Positions 17,167 to 26,835 of a stretch of 64,000 nucleotides of DNA are shown here, piece after piece. The notes under the pieces were generated by a model that made no database searches, was not told the origin of the DNA, and worked only from the letters and a program-made list of their open reading frames with translations. A program made the position numbers and the translations under genes. Position 1 is the first letter of the stretch. Every line of letters starts with the position of its first letter. The DNA comes from Curvibacter lanceolatus ATCC 14669 (GTDB taxonomy: Bacteria; Pseudomonadota; Gammaproteobacteria; Burkholderiales; Burkholderiaceae_C), in contig NZ_KB906263.1 of assembly GCF_000381265.1 (NCBI RefSeq), forward strand, positions 124,001 through 188,000, written 5' to 3'.

Positions 17167-20100
17167 GGGGCAGCACTTTCAACAGACGGGGCCGGTCGCG
17201 GCAGGGCGCGGGCGGCAGCGGTAGCCGCAGTGGCACGGCGGCGCGCCAGGCGCTGGCGCAGGCGGTCCATGCAGACAAAGACCACCGGCGTGGTGTAGAG
17301 CGTGAGCAGCTGGCTGAACAGCAGGCCGCCCACGATGGCGATGCCCAGTGGGCGGCGCAGCTCGGCACCATCGCCCGCGCCCAGCGCCAGCGGCACCGCG
17401 CCAAAGATGGCCGCCACCGTGGTCATCAGAATGGGGCGCACGCGCAGCTGGCAGGCGCGGTAGATGGCCTGTGCGGCGCTCACGTGGGCCCCGGCCTCGG
17501 CCGCCTGACGCTGCCGCGTGATGGCAAAGTCGATCATCATGATGGCGTTCTTTTTCACGATGCCGATCAGCAGGATGACCCCGATCAGCGCAATGATGGA
17601 GAACTCGGTGTCGGTCAGCATCAGCGCCAGCAAGGCCCCCACCCCGGCCGAAGGCAGGGTGGAGAGAATCGTCACCGGGTGGATCAGGTCCTCGTACAGG
17701 ATGCCCAGCACCAGGTAGATGGTGATCAGCGCGGCCAGGATCAGCAAGGGCTGGCTGGCCATGGACTTCTGGAACGCCCCCGCCGTGCCGCCGAACGAGC
17801 CGCGCACGCTGACCGGCACGCCCAGCGCCGCCACGGCGCTGTTCACCGCATCGGTGGCCTGCGACAGGGACACCCCGGGCGCCAGCGCAAAGCTGATGGT
17901 GGTGTCGGGCGCGCCGGCCTCGTGCGTGACCGACAGCGGGGTGTTGGTCAGCTCCACCCGGGCAAAGGCCGACAGCGGCACCTGCGCCCCGCTGCTGCTG
18001 GTGAAGCGCAGTTGCAGCAGCGACTCGGGCGACTGCTGGTACTCGGGCGCCAGCTCCATCACCACGCGGTACTGGTTGAGAGGGTTGTAGATCACCCCCA
18101 CCTGGCGCTGCCCGAAGGCATCGTTGAGCGTGGTGTCGATGGCCGCCAGGCTCAGGCCCAGGCGGCTGGCCGCATCGCGGTCGATCACCAGCGAGTTCTG
18201 CAAGCCCTTTTCCTGCATGTCGGAGTTCACGTCCACCAGCTCGGGCAGTTGCATGATGGCGCGCCGGATCGGGGGCTCCCAGGCGCGCAGATCCTCCAGC
18301 GTGTCGGCCAGCAAGGTGTATTCGTACTGCGAGTTGGAGCCGCGCGCGCCGATGCGGATGTCCTGCACCGGCACCATGAACAGGTTGGCGCCCGGCTCTT
18401 TGGCCAGCTTGCCACGCAAGCGGGCCACCACCTGATCCGCGCTCACGCCGCGCTCGGCCAACGGCTTGAGCGAGATGAACATCGAGGCCGTGTTGCGCTG
18501 CTCGCCGCCGGTGAAACCGCTCACGGCCTCCACCGCCGGGTCGCTGCGCACAATGCCCATGAAACGGTCCAGCCGACGCTGCATGGCCTGGAAAGAGGTG
18601 GCCTGGTCGGCCCGGATGTTGCCGACGATGCGGCCCGTGTCCTGCTGCGGGAAAAAGCCCTTGGGTACCTCGCGGTACAGGTACACGTTCAGCCCCACCA
18701 CGCCGGCCAGCAGCAGCAGGGTGATCGGCTGCCAGCGCATGGCCAGCGCCAGCGTGCGCCGGTAGGCCCGCTGCGAGCCCCGCCGCACCCGCAGGCCCAG
18801 GCGCGCCCAGCGCCCGGGCCGGGCCACCGGCGCATGGGGCTTGAGCAGCACCGAGCACATCATGGGGGTGGTGCTGAGCGACACCACCATGGACACCAGG
18901 ATGGCCACCGACAACACCACCGCGAACTCGCGGAACAGCCGCCCCACCACGCCGCCCATGAGCAGCACCGGGATGAACACCGCGATCAGCGACAGGCTGA
19001 TCGACACCACCGTGAAGCCGATCTCGCGGCTGCCGGCCAGCGCGGCCTGCAGCGGCGTCTTGCCGCGCTCGATGTGGCGCGAGATGTTCTCCAGCACCAC
19101 GATGGCGTCGTCCACCACAAAGCCCGTGGCCACCGTGAGCGCCATCAGCGAGAGGTTGTCCAGGCTGTAGCCGCACAGGTACATGACGCCGAAGGTGCCG
19201 GCCAGCGAGGCCGGCACGGCCACGCTGGGGATCAGGGCCGAGCGCAGGTGGCGCAAAAAGACGAAGACCACCAGGATCACCAGGCCCACCGAGATGGCCA
19301 GCGAGCGCTCCACCTCGCGCAGCGAGGCGCGGATGGTGGGGGTGCGGTCCACCGCCACCTCCAGGTCGATGGCCGTCGGGATCGAGGCGCGCAGCTGCGG
19401 CAGCAGCGAGCGCACCTCGTCCACGGTCTGGATGATGTTGGCGCCGGGCTGCTTGAACAGGATCAGCAAAATGGCCGGCTTGCCATCGGCCACGCCGTAG
19501 TTGCGCACGTCCTGCACCGAGTCGATGACCTGGCCCACGTCGCGCAGGCGGATCGCGTTGCCATTGGCATAGCGCAGCACCACGGGCGCGTATTCAGCAG
19601 CGCTGAAGGCCTGGTCGTTGGCGCCGATCTGCCAGTTGCGGGCACCGTCTTCCACATTGCCCTTGGGCCGGTTGGTGTTGGTGGCCACCAGGGCCGCACG
19701 CACGTTGTCGATGGCAATGCCACTGGCGGCCAGCCGCCCCGGGTCCAGCTCGACCCGCACCGCCGGCAGGGCCCCGCCGCCCACCACCACCTGGCCGATG
19801 CCATTGACCTGGGCCAGGCGCTGCGCCAGCACGGTGGAGGCCGCGTCGTACATCTGGTCGCGCGCCAGCACGTCCGAGGTCATGGACAGGATCAGGATGG
19901 GCGAATCGGCCGGGTTCACCTTGCGGTAGGTGGGGTTGCTGGGCAGGCCTGTGGGCAGCAAGGCCCGCGAGGCATTGATGGCGGCCTGCACATCGCGCGC
20001 GGCGCCGTTGATGTCGCGATCGAGGTCGAACTGCAGCGTGACGCGCGTGTTGCCCAGCGACGATGACGAGGTGATCTCGGACACCCCCGCGATGCTGCCC

Positions 20101-20312
20101 AACGCCCGCTCCAGCGGCGTGGCCACGGTGGTGGCCATGGTCTCGGGGCTGGCCCCGGGCAGGCTGGCCGACACCGAGATGGTGGGGAAGTCGACCTGCG
20201 GCAAGGGGGCCACGGGCAGCATGAAGAAGGCGATGAGGCCGGCCAGCACGATGCCCATCGTGATGAGGGTGGTCGCGATGGGGCGGCGGATGAATGGTTC
20301 GGAGAAGTTCAT
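17163..20312 (-). CDS. mdtC: RND multidrug efflux permease, MdtC-like
   Basis: 1049-residue inner-membrane HAE1 proton antiporter subunit. It aligns by eye with E. coli MdtC (PVAPLPQVDFPTISVSASLP, then the GASPETMATTVATPLERALG region). The proton-relay DD lies in TM4 ([14 protein letters not shown]) and the Lys in TM10 ([15 protein letters not shown]). The start at 20312 has AGAGG 8 bp upstream; the frame runs further up but lacks support. In E. coli MdtB2C heterotrimers form. Here mdtB is 805 bp upstream, separated by an inverted-repeat element, which is unusual because the two genes are normally adjacent. Confidence 0.95.
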   Translation of the reverse strand: MNFSEPFIRRPIATTLITMGIVLAGLIAFFMLPVAPLPQVDFPTISVSASLPGASPETMATTVATPLERALGSIAGVSEITSSSSLGNTRVTLQFDLDRDINGAARDVQAAINASRALLPTGLPSNPTYRKVNPADSPILILSMTSDVLARDQMYDAASTVLAQRLAQVNGIGQVVVGGGALPAVRVELDPGRLAASGIAIDNVRAALVATNTNRPKGNVEDGARNWQIGANDQAFSAAEYAPVVLRYANGNAIRLRDVGQVIDSVQDVRNYGVADGKPAILLILFKQPGANIIQTVDEVRSLLPQLRASIPTAIDLEVAVDRTPTIRASLREVERSLAISVGLVILVVFVFLRHLRSALIPSVAVPASLAGTFGVMYLCGYSLDNLSLMALTVATGFVVDDAIVVLENISRHIERGKTPLQAALAGSREIGFTVVSISLSLIAVFIPVLLMGGVVGRLFREFAVVLSVAILVSMVVSLSTTPMMCSVLLKPHAPVARPGRWARLGLRVRRGSQRAYRRTLALAMRWQPITLLLLAGVVGLNVYLYREVPKGFFPQQDTGRIVGNIRADQATSFQAMQRRLDRFMGIVRSDPAVEAVSGFTGGEQRNTASMFISLKPLAERGVSADQVVARLRGKLAKEPGANLFMVPVQDIRIGARGSNSQYEYTLLADTLEDLRAWEPPIRRAIMQLPELVDVNSDMQEKGLQNSLVIDRDAASRLGLSLAAIDTTLNDAFGQRQVGVIYNPLNQYRVVMELAPEYQQSPESLLQLRFTSSSGAQVPLSAFARVELTNTPLSVTHEAGAPDTTISFALAPGVSLSQATDAVNSAVAALGVPVSVRGSFGGTAGAFQKSMASQPLLILAALITIYLVLGILYEDLIHPVTILSTLPSAGVGALLALMLTDTEFSIIALIGVILLIGIVKKNAIMMIDFAITRQRQAAEAGAHVSAAQAIYRACQLRVRPILMTTVAAIFGAVPLALGAGDGAELRRPLGIAIVGGLLFSQLLTLYTTPVVFVCMDRLRQRLARRRATAATAAARALPRPAPSVESAAP

Positions 20313-20394
20313 GTTTTGAGCCTCTCTGGGGTGTGCTGGGGGCACGGCTGGTGTGGCGGCCAGTCGTGGTGGTGCCTTGTCCACTTGTTGTGGG

Positions 20395-21117
20395 TTCTTT
20401 GTTGCCGCTGCGCTCGATGGCTTTTGCTCTTCGTTTGAGGGCGGAGGCCGGGGGTTCGTCCCGGCAGCCGAGGCACTTTTCTTTGCTTCGCCAAAGCAAA
20501 GTACCCAAAAGAAAGGCGACCCGAAGTCAGGGCCACTTCGTGGTTCCCTGCGCTGCTCGCGCCAGGTGGGGTCTCGCTAAACTCGCTGCGCTCAGACAGA
20601 CGCGAGCCCTTATCCACCTGGCACTCCGCTGCTCGGCCCTGCCCCACGGGGCAAGCGGGTACGGGATCGGGCGGGCTTGCGAACGCACTGGCGAAATCAG
20701 TCGCACCTGTGCATCCAGCGGCGCTGGTGTCTATCTTTTTGATGTGCCGGGCAGAGCACTTGCCCCCCACCGCGCTGCTACGCAGCCGCGCCCTCCGATT
20801 GAAACAAAGCGGCGCCGCTGCGCAGCAGCAGCCGTCGGCTCCCGCTCCCCACCTCCCGTCGGGCACGGCGAGCAGCGCAAACTTGGGCGGATAAAGGGCT
20901 CGCGTCTGTTTGAGCGCAGCGAGTTTAGCGAGACCCCGCCCAAGTTGAGCAGCGCAGCGCACCCTGCGCAGCAGGGCGTGCACGTCGGGTCGCCTTTCTT
21001 TGCTTACTTTCTTTGGCGAGACAAAGAAAGTGAGGCGCCCGCCGGGGCGCAATCCCGGCCTCCGCCCTGAAACCAACAGCAGAACGAACAGAGCGCAGCG
21101 GCGCAAACGAACAGCGC
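20395..21117. repeat. Large imperfect inverted-repeat element between mdtB and mdtC
   Basis: Two inverted copies of a ~250-bp unit flank a ~180-bp non-palindromic centre. Outer arms: 20405-20526 against 20985-21107. Both contain an internal TTTCTTTG...CAAAG hairpin and GGGCGGAGGCCGGG or its complement. Inner arms: 20561-20622 against 20880-20946, nearly perfect over ~45 bp of core. Each inner arm is itself bounded by a short perfect inverted repeat, of different sequence in the two arms. Short open frames on both strands look non-coding. It fills the whole mdtB-mdtC gap, so it would be transcribed within the operon. Confidence 0.85.
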
Positions 21118-24100
21118 TCATGCCGACGCCTCCCGCCACCGCCGAGCCAACCCAGCAAACGCCAGATAGATCACCGGCGTGGTGAACAAGGTCAGCATCT
21201 GACTGACGATCAGCCCCCCCACCATCGTCACCCCCAAGGGATGCCGCAGCTCACTCCCGGTACCCGTGCCCAGCATCAGGGGCAAGGCGCCCAACAAGGC
21301 GGCCAGGGTGGTCATCAGGATGGGCCGGAAGCGCAGCAGGCAGGCCTGGTAGATGGCGTCCCGCGGCGCCAGGCCCTGCTCGCGCTCGGCCTCCAGGGCG
21401 AAGTCGATCATCATGATCGCGTTCTTCTTCACGATGCCGATCAAAAGCACGATGCCGATGATGGCGATGATGCCCAGGTCCAGCCGGGCCGCCAGCAGGG
21501 CCAGCAGAGCGCCCACCCCGGCCGAGGGCAGGGTCGACAGGATGGTCACCGGGTGGATGTAGCTCTCATACAGCACGCCCAGCACGATGTACATCGTCAC
21601 CACCGCGGCCAGGATCAGCAGCAAGGTGTTGGTCAGCGAGGCCTGGAAGGCCAGGGCCGCGCCCTGGAAGCCGCTTTCCACGCTGGCCGGCAAGTCCATG
21701 GCCGCCTGCTCGGCCTTGATGGCCTCCACCGCCTCGCCCAGCGAGGCCCCGGGCCCGGCGTTGAACGAGATCGTCACCGAGGGGATCTGCCCCGCGTGGT
21801 TGACCGCCAGCGACACCGGGCGCTCGCTCACCCGCGCCACCGTGCTCAGCGGCACCACCCCGCCCGCACTGGTGGGCACGTACAGGCGCGACAGCGCCTG
21901 CGGGCCCAGCTTGTCGGCCGGTTTGACCTCCAGCACCACACGGTACTGCGTGGTCTGGGTGAAGATGGTCGAAATCAGGCGCTGGCCGTAGGCGTCGTAC
22001 AGCACGGCGTCGATGCTGGCCACCGTCACGCCCAGGCGGCCGGCGGCGTCGCGGTCGATGTCGACCCAAGCCTGCAGGCCCTGGTCTTGCAGGTCGGTGG
22101 CCACGTCGGCCAGCTCGGGGCGCTTCTTCAGGCGCTCCACCAGATCGCGGGCCACGCGGGTCAGCTCGTCGATGTTGGGCGACGACAGCATGAACTGGTA
22201 CTGCGTGCGCGCCACCCGGTCTTCGATGGTCAGGTCCTGCACCGGCTGCATGTACAACGCGATGCCTGGCACGGCCTTCAGGTTCGCCGTCAGGCGCCGG
22301 ATCACCTCGCTGGCCGTCACATCGCGCTCTTCACGCGGCTTCAGGTTGATCAGCATGCGGCCCGCATTGAGCGTGGCATTGGCCCCGTCCACCCCGATGA
22401 AGGACGACAGGCTGGCCACCGCCGGGTCTTTCAGCACCTGCTCGGCCAGGGCCTGCTGGCGCTCGGCCATGGCCGCGAACGAGGTGTCTTGCGAGGCCTC
22501 GGTGATGCCCTGGATGACCCCGGTGTCCTGCACCGGGAAAAAGCCCTTGGGCACCCACAGGTAGAGCAGCGCGGTCAGCCCCAGCGTGGCGGCAAAGGCC
22601 AGCAGGGTCAGGGCCTGGCGGTCCAACACCCAGCCCAGCATGCGGCCGTAGCCGGCGATCATGCGGTCGAAGAAACGGCCCGTGGCCTGGTACAGGCGGC
22701 CATGACTTTCCTCGGGGGTGTGGCGCAACACGCGCGCGCACAGCATGGGCGTGAGCGTGAGCGAGACCACGGCCGAGATCAGGATGGACACCGCCAGCGT
22801 GATGGCAAATTCATGGAACAGGCGCCCCACCACATCGGCCATGAACAAGAGCGGGATCAGCACCGCGATCAGCGAGATGGTCAGCGAGATGATGGTGAAA
22901 CCGATCTGCTTGCTGCCCTTCAGGGCCGCCTCCAGCGGGCTCTCGCCCTCTTCCACATAGCGCGCGATGTTCTCGATCATCACGATGGCGTCGTCCACCA
23001 CAAAGCCGGTGGCGATCGTGAGCGCCATCAGCGTGAGGTTGTTGATCGAAAAGCCGGCCAGGTACATCACCCCGAAGGTGCCCACCAGCGACAGCGGCAC
23101 CGCCACCGCCGGGATCAGGGTGGCCGACACGCTGCGCAGGAACACGAAGATCACCATCACCACCAGGGCCACGGCCAGGGCCAGCTCGAACTGAACATCG
23201 TCCACCGAGGCACGGATGGTGGTGGTGCGGTCGGTCAGCACCTGCACCTCAACCGAGGCGGGCAGTGTGGCCTTGAGCTGCGGCAGCAGGGCCTTGATGC
23301 GGTCCACCGTCTCGATCACATTGGCGCCGGGCTGGCGCTGCACGTTCAGGATCACGCCGGGCTGCAGATCGGCCCAGGCGGCCAGGCGCAGGTTTTCGGC
23401 GTCGTCGACCACGGCGGCAATGTCCTTGAGGCGGATCGGGTTGCCGTTCTTGTAGGCCAGGATCAGCTGGGCGTACTCACGCGCTGATTTGAGCTGGTCG
23501 TTGGCGTCCACAGTCGAAGCACGCGAGTAACCGTCGAAGCTGCCCTTGGCCTGGTTCACGTTGGCCGCGGTGATGGTGGTGCGCACATCTTCCAGCGTGA
23601 GGCCGGCCGCGGCCAGCACCGCCGGGTCGGCCTGGATGCGCACGGCCGGGCGCCGCCCGCCCGCGATGCCCACCATGCCCACACCGGCCACCTGCGAGAT
23701 CTTCTGCGCCACGCGCGACTCGACCAGGTCGTGCACCCGGATCACCGGCAGCGTGGGCGAGGTGATGGCCAGGGTCAGGATGGGGGCGTCGGCCGGGTTC
23801 ACCTTGCTGTAGGTGGGCGGCATAGGCAGGTCGCTGGGCAGCAGGTTGCTGCCGGCATTGATGGCCGCCTGCACCTGCTGCTCGGCCACGTCCAGCGTGA
23901 CGTCGAGCGTGAAGCGCAGCGTGATCACCGAGGCCCCGCCCGAGCTGGTGGACGACATCTGCGACAGCCCCGGCATCTGGCCGAACTGGCGCTCCAGCGG
24001 CGCGGTGATGGACGAGGTGACCACATCAGGGCTGGCGCCCGGGTACAGGGTGGTGACCTGGATGGTAGGGTAGTCGACCTCGGGCAGGGCCGACAGCGGC

Positions 24101-24195
24101 AGCAGGCGATAGGCCAGCAGGCCGACCAGCAACAGGGCCACCATCAGCAAGGAGGTGGCCACCGGCCGCAGGATGAAAAGGCGCGACAGGTTCAT
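21118..24195 (-). CDS. mdtB: RND multidrug efflux permease, MdtB-like
   Basis: 1025-residue inner-membrane HAE1 permease, close by eye to E. coli MdtB ([60 protein letters not shown]). The proton-relay DD is in [14 protein letters not shown] and the TM10 Lys in [15 protein letters not shown]. It is the second gene of the pump operon, 53 bp after mdtA. Together with MdtC it should form the heteromeric pump. Confidence 0.95.
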   Translation of the reverse strand: MNLSRLFILRPVATSLLMVALLLVGLLAYRLLPLSALPEVDYPTIQVTTLYPGASPDVVTSSITAPLERQFGQMPGLSQMSSTSSGGASVITLRFTLDVTLDVAEQQVQAAINAGSNLLPSDLPMPPTYSKVNPADAPILTLAITSPTLPVIRVHDLVESRVAQKISQVAGVGMVGIAGGRRPAVRIQADPAVLAAAGLTLEDVRTTITAANVNQAKGSFDGYSRASTVDANDQLKSAREYAQLILAYKNGNPIRLKDIAAVVDDAENLRLAAWADLQPGVILNVQRQPGANVIETVDRIKALLPQLKATLPASVEVQVLTDRTTTIRASVDDVQFELALAVALVVMVIFVFLRSVSATLIPAVAVPLSLVGTFGVMYLAGFSINNLTLMALTIATGFVVDDAIVMIENIARYVEEGESPLEAALKGSKQIGFTIISLTISLIAVLIPLLFMADVVGRLFHEFAITLAVSILISAVVSLTLTPMLCARVLRHTPEESHGRLYQATGRFFDRMIAGYGRMLGWVLDRQALTLLAFAATLGLTALLYLWVPKGFFPVQDTGVIQGITEASQDTSFAAMAERQQALAEQVLKDPAVASLSSFIGVDGANATLNAGRMLINLKPREERDVTASEVIRRLTANLKAVPGIALYMQPVQDLTIEDRVARTQYQFMLSSPNIDELTRVARDLVERLKKRPELADVATDLQDQGLQAWVDIDRDAAGRLGVTVASIDAVLYDAYGQRLISTIFTQTTQYRVVLEVKPADKLGPQALSRLYVPTSAGGVVPLSTVARVSERPVSLAVNHAGQIPSVTISFNAGPGASLGEAVEAIKAEQAAMDLPASVESGFQGAALAFQASLTNTLLLILAAVVTMYIVLGVLYESYIHPVTILSTLPSAGVGALLALLAARLDLGIIAIIGIVLLIGIVKKNAIMMIDFALEAEREQGLAPRDAIYQACLLRFRPILMTTLAALLGALPLMLGTGTGSELRHPLGVTMVGGLIVSQMLTLFTTPVIYLAFAGLARRWREASA

Positions 24196-24248
24196 GCGGC
24201 GGCGCTCCAGCGCAAGGCCGGTTCCGGCAGGCTCAGACGGTTCATGGC

Positions 24249-25889
24249 TCAGCCCCCGCTTTCGCGCTGCTGGCGGCGCTCACGCAGCTTTTGCAAGTAG
24301 GCGCGACGCTCTTCGGGCGGCATGGCCTTGAGCTTTTCGACCAGCTCGGGCGGCAAGGCGTCCATCCAGCGCGGGCGGGCTTCGCCCTCGGCGCTGGTGC
24401 CTGCGGAGGTGGCGGAGGATGCGGCTGCCGATGCAGTGGTCGGGGCGGCCGCCTCAGCCTTGGGGGATGCAGCGGGGGCACCGGTCTTGCCCTGGGCCGG
24501 GGTTGCCGCAGGCTTTCCAGCACCCGCATCGGGGCTAGCGGCGGCGCCCGCTGGGGCCCCAGAGGGCGCGCCGGCACCGGGCCGGTTGCCGCGCTTGGCT
24601 TCGATGACCTCCACCTTCGCGCCCTCGCGCAGGCGGTCGGCCCCGTCGGTGACCAGGCGGTCACCGGGCTCGACCTCACCCTCGATGGCCACCCAGTCGC
24701 CATCCACCGCGCCGGTGCTGACCTTGCGCAGGGTGACGGTGCCATCCTCCTTCACCAGGTACACAAAGGTGCCCATGCTGCCGCGCTGGATCGCATTGTT
24801 GGGTGCCACCAGGGCGTTGGGCAGGGTGTCGAGTTGCAGCCGGATGTTGACGAACTGGTTCGGGAACAGCGTGCCGTCGGCATTGGGGAACTCGGCCTTG
24901 AGCTTGATGGTGCCGGTGGTGGTGTCGATGGCGTTGTCGGTGGTCAGCACCCGGCCCTGGGCCAGGCGACGGCGTTGCTCGCGGTCCCAGGCCTCCACGC
25001 CCAGCACACCGCCCTTGGCCTGCAGGCGCTGGTTGATCTGCGGCAGGTAGGCCTCGGGCACGGCAAACACCACGGCGATCGGCTGGGTCTGGGTGATGGT
25101 GACCAGGCCGGTGGTGTCACTGGCGTGCACGATGTTGCCCAGGTCGACCTGACGCAGGCCCAGGCGGCCGCTGATGGGCGCCGTCACCCGGGTGTACGAG
25201 AGTTGCAGCCGGGCGTTGTCCACCTGGGCCTGGTCCGACAACACCGTGCCCTTGAGCTGGCCCACCAGGGCTTCCTGGGTGTCCACCTGCTGCTTGGCGA
25301 TCGAGTCCTTGGCCAGCAGGTCGCGGTAGCGCGCCAGGTCCAGTTCGGCGTTCTTCAGCTGCGCGGCATCGCGCTGCAGCTGGCCCTGCATCTGGGCCAG
25401 CGCCACCTCGTAGGCACGGGGGTCGATCTCGGCCAGCAGATCACCGGCCTTCACCTGCTGCCCCTCGCGGAACAGGATGCGGCGCAGCTCACCGTCGACG
25501 CGCGCCCGCACGGTGGCGGTGTTGAGCGCCGTGATGGTGCCGATGGCATTCACCGACACCCGCAGGTCCTGCCGCTTGGCGGCTCGGGCCGACACCGGCT
25601 GAGGGCGGTTGCCGGCGCCAAAGCGACGTGCACCGGCGCCCGGCCCGCCAGGAGCGCCCGGAGCACCGGCGGCAGCCCCCTCGGCCCCGCCCTCAGGGGC
25701 CGTGGCGCCCTGCTTCTTCCAGTACCAGGCGCCGCCCGCGCCCAGGCCCAGCAGCAGGATCAACAGCCCGACCCAGCCCGCACGGGAGCGGCGCCGCGGC
25801 GGTGGCACGCTGGCGGCCGGGGTCGGCAAAGGGGCCGCAGACACGGGGGACAGGGCACTGGGTTCGGAGTGGGCGTTGGGGTCGGTCAT
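24249..25889 (-). CDS. mdtA: RND efflux periplasmic adaptor, MdtA-like
   Basis: 546-residue membrane-fusion protein linking the RND permeases to the outer-membrane factor. It has one N-terminal TM ([19 protein letters not shown]), a lipoyl/biotinyl hairpin ([20 protein letters not shown]), a coiled coil (~150-210), and beta-barrel and proximal domains. It is longer than E. coli MdtA (~415). The extra length is an Ala/Pro/Gly-rich linker (~430-510) plus a charged tail, [20 protein letters not shown] and onward. It is the first structural gene of the operon, 100 bp downstream of marR. Confidence 0.93.
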   Translation of the reverse strand: MTDPNAHSEPSALSPVSAAPLPTPAASVPPPRRRSRAGWVGLLILLLGLGAGGAWYWKKQGATAPEGGAEGAAAGAPGAPGGPGAGARRFGAGNRPQPVSARAAKRQDLRVSVNAIGTITALNTATVRARVDGELRRILFREGQQVKAGDLLAEIDPRAYEVALAQMQGQLQRDAAQLKNAELDLARYRDLLAKDSIAKQQVDTQEALVGQLKGTVLSDQAQVDNARLQLSYTRVTAPISGRLGLRQVDLGNIVHASDTTGLVTITQTQPIAVVFAVPEAYLPQINQRLQAKGGVLGVEAWDREQRRRLAQGRVLTTDNAIDTTTGTIKLKAEFPNADGTLFPNQFVNIRLQLDTLPNALVAPNNAIQRGSMGTFVYLVKEDGTVTLRKVSTGAVDGDWVAIEGEVEPGDRLVTDGADRLREGAKVEVIEAKRGNRPGAGAPSGAPAGAAASPDAGAGKPAATPAQGKTGAPAASPKAEAAAPTTASAAASSATSAGTSAEGEARPRWMDALPPELVEKLKAMPPEERRAYLQKLRERRQQRESGG

Positions 25890-25989
25890 GGAAGATCAGC
25901 CAAGGTTCGGGGCAGGCCCGGTGCAAAAGGGAATGGAAGCCATGCCGCCCATCGGAGGCACAGACAGCAAGTGGGGATGACGCCGGCGC

Positions 25990-26463
25990 TCATTCGCTGA
26001 GATGGGCACGAAAGCCTCCGGTGGCGCTGAGCGCGTGTTCCAGCTGGTCCAGCAGGCCGCAGGCACGCTGCAACAGGGCCAGCTCATCGGCAGGCAGGGC
26101 TTCCAGGTGGGCGGCCATGGCCTGCTCGGCCGCCTCCACCGCGGCCCGCAGGCCCGCCACACCGGCGGGGGTCAGGGCCAGCAGCGAGCGGCGCCCGTCG
26201 GCCGGATCGTCGGAGCGGCGCACCCAGCCCTCGGCCTCCAGCTCGGCGATCAGGCGGGTCAGCGACTGCAGGCGCACGCCTTCGCCACGGGCCAGCTCGG
26301 TCGGGCTCATGGCGCCCTGGCGGCCCAGCCGGCTGAGCACGCTGAGCTTGAGCGTGCCCATGCCTTCGGCCTCCAGCCCGGGGCGCAGACGGCGCGCCAG
26401 CTGCAGCACGCTGGCACGCAGTTGCACCGCACATTGAAGAGGAGACAGGACAGGGGAACTCAT
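25990..26463 (-). CDS. MarR-family regulator of the mdtABC operon
   Basis: 157-residue winged-helix regulator. It reads as MarR family: LKLSVLSRLGRQGAMSPTEL, VRLQSLTRLIAELEAEGW (recognition region), SDDPADGRRSLLALTPAG (wing). It is upstream of mdtA on the same strand, the usual place for a repressor of an efflux operon that responds to toxic compounds. ATG 26463 is chosen; an in-frame TTG at 26508 would extend it by 15 residues but overlaps the predicted operator. Autoregulation is likely. Confidence 0.88.
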   Translation of the reverse strand: MSSPVLSPLQCAVQLRASVLQLARRLRPGLEAEGMGTLKLSVLSRLGRQGAMSPTELARGEGVRLQSLTRLIAELEAEGWVRRSDDPADGRRSLLALTPAGVAGLRAAVEAAEQAMAAHLEALPADELALLQRACGLLDQLEHALSATGGFRAHLSE

Positions 26464-26486
26464 GCCAACACCCACGATCACCTTGA

Positions 26487-26537
26487 TTACCAAGCTTTGA
26501 CTTGGCAATTATGGTAAGCGTTTTCTTACAAACACAA
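26487..26537 (-). promoter_or_regulatory. Predicted marR-mdtABC promoter with two inverted repeats
   Basis: On the minus strand, -35 TTGTGT (537-532 of 26.5 kb) and -10 CATAAT (26513-26508) are spaced by 18 bp. An inverted repeat with 8-bp arms and one mismatch (TTACCAAG 26487-26494, CTTGGCAA 26501-26508) lies at the expected transcription start. A second one (GTAAG 26514-26518, CTTAC 26525-26529) fills the -35/-10 spacer. This arrangement suits MarR autorepression. Confidence 0.5.
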
Positions 26538-26590
26538 GTCAGAAAAACCCCGCAGAAGCTGCAAGGCCGAGCGCGCATCTTAGGGAAGGG

Positions 26591-26624
26591 GCCCCGGCCG
26601 ATGGGCAGGGGCGGGGCTCTTTTA
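26591..26624. terminator. Hairpin between the DUF2905 gene and the marR promoter
   Basis: GCCCCGGCC (26591-26599) faces GGGCGGGGC (26609-26617), a 9-bp stem with one mismatch. It is followed on the plus strand by TCTTTT and flanked on the minus strand by AAAAGA. It lies just past the end of the sterol-desaturase/DUF2905 pair and probably insulates it from marR. Confidence 0.4.
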
Positions 26625-26640
26625 CGCGGAATTTACCTGC

Positions 26641-26835
26641 TCACAGCCAGCGTGCCGCGACGCTGAGCGCCAGGCTCAGCACCACGGTCGAGGCGAGCGG
26701 AATCGACCATTCGCGGCCGAACAGGCGAAAGCGGAAGTCGCCCGGCAGGCGACCGAAGCCCAGGCGCTGCAACCAGGGCGTGATGCCACTGATGAGCACC
26801 AGCACCAGAAAGACGACGATGAACCAGCGGATCAT
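26641..26835 (-). CDS. DUF2905 small membrane protein
   Basis: 64 residues with two hydrophobic helices (IRWFIVVFLVLVLISGI and STVVLSLALSVAARW) around the family signature LGFGRLPGDFRF. DUF2905 proteins have no assigned function. The start overlaps the stop of the preceding sterol-desaturase-like gene by 4 nt (ATGA), so translation is probably coupled and a shared membrane role is suggested (inference). Confidence 0.85.
   Translation of the reverse strand: MIRWFIVVFLVLVLISGITPWLQRLGFGRLPGDFRFRLFGREWSIPLASTVVLSLALSVAARWL

Noticed and set aside
20350..21139. Several open frames on both strands between mdtB and mdtC as possible genes
   Set aside because: They arise from the inverted-repeat element, match each other across strands, and show no ribosome site or domain.
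17070..23487. Very long open frames antisense to mdtC and mdtB (about 998 and 748 codons)
   Set aside because: They mirror the codon structure of the real genes, are rich in His, Gln, Arg and Gly as expected from GC-rich antisense reading, and show no family motif.
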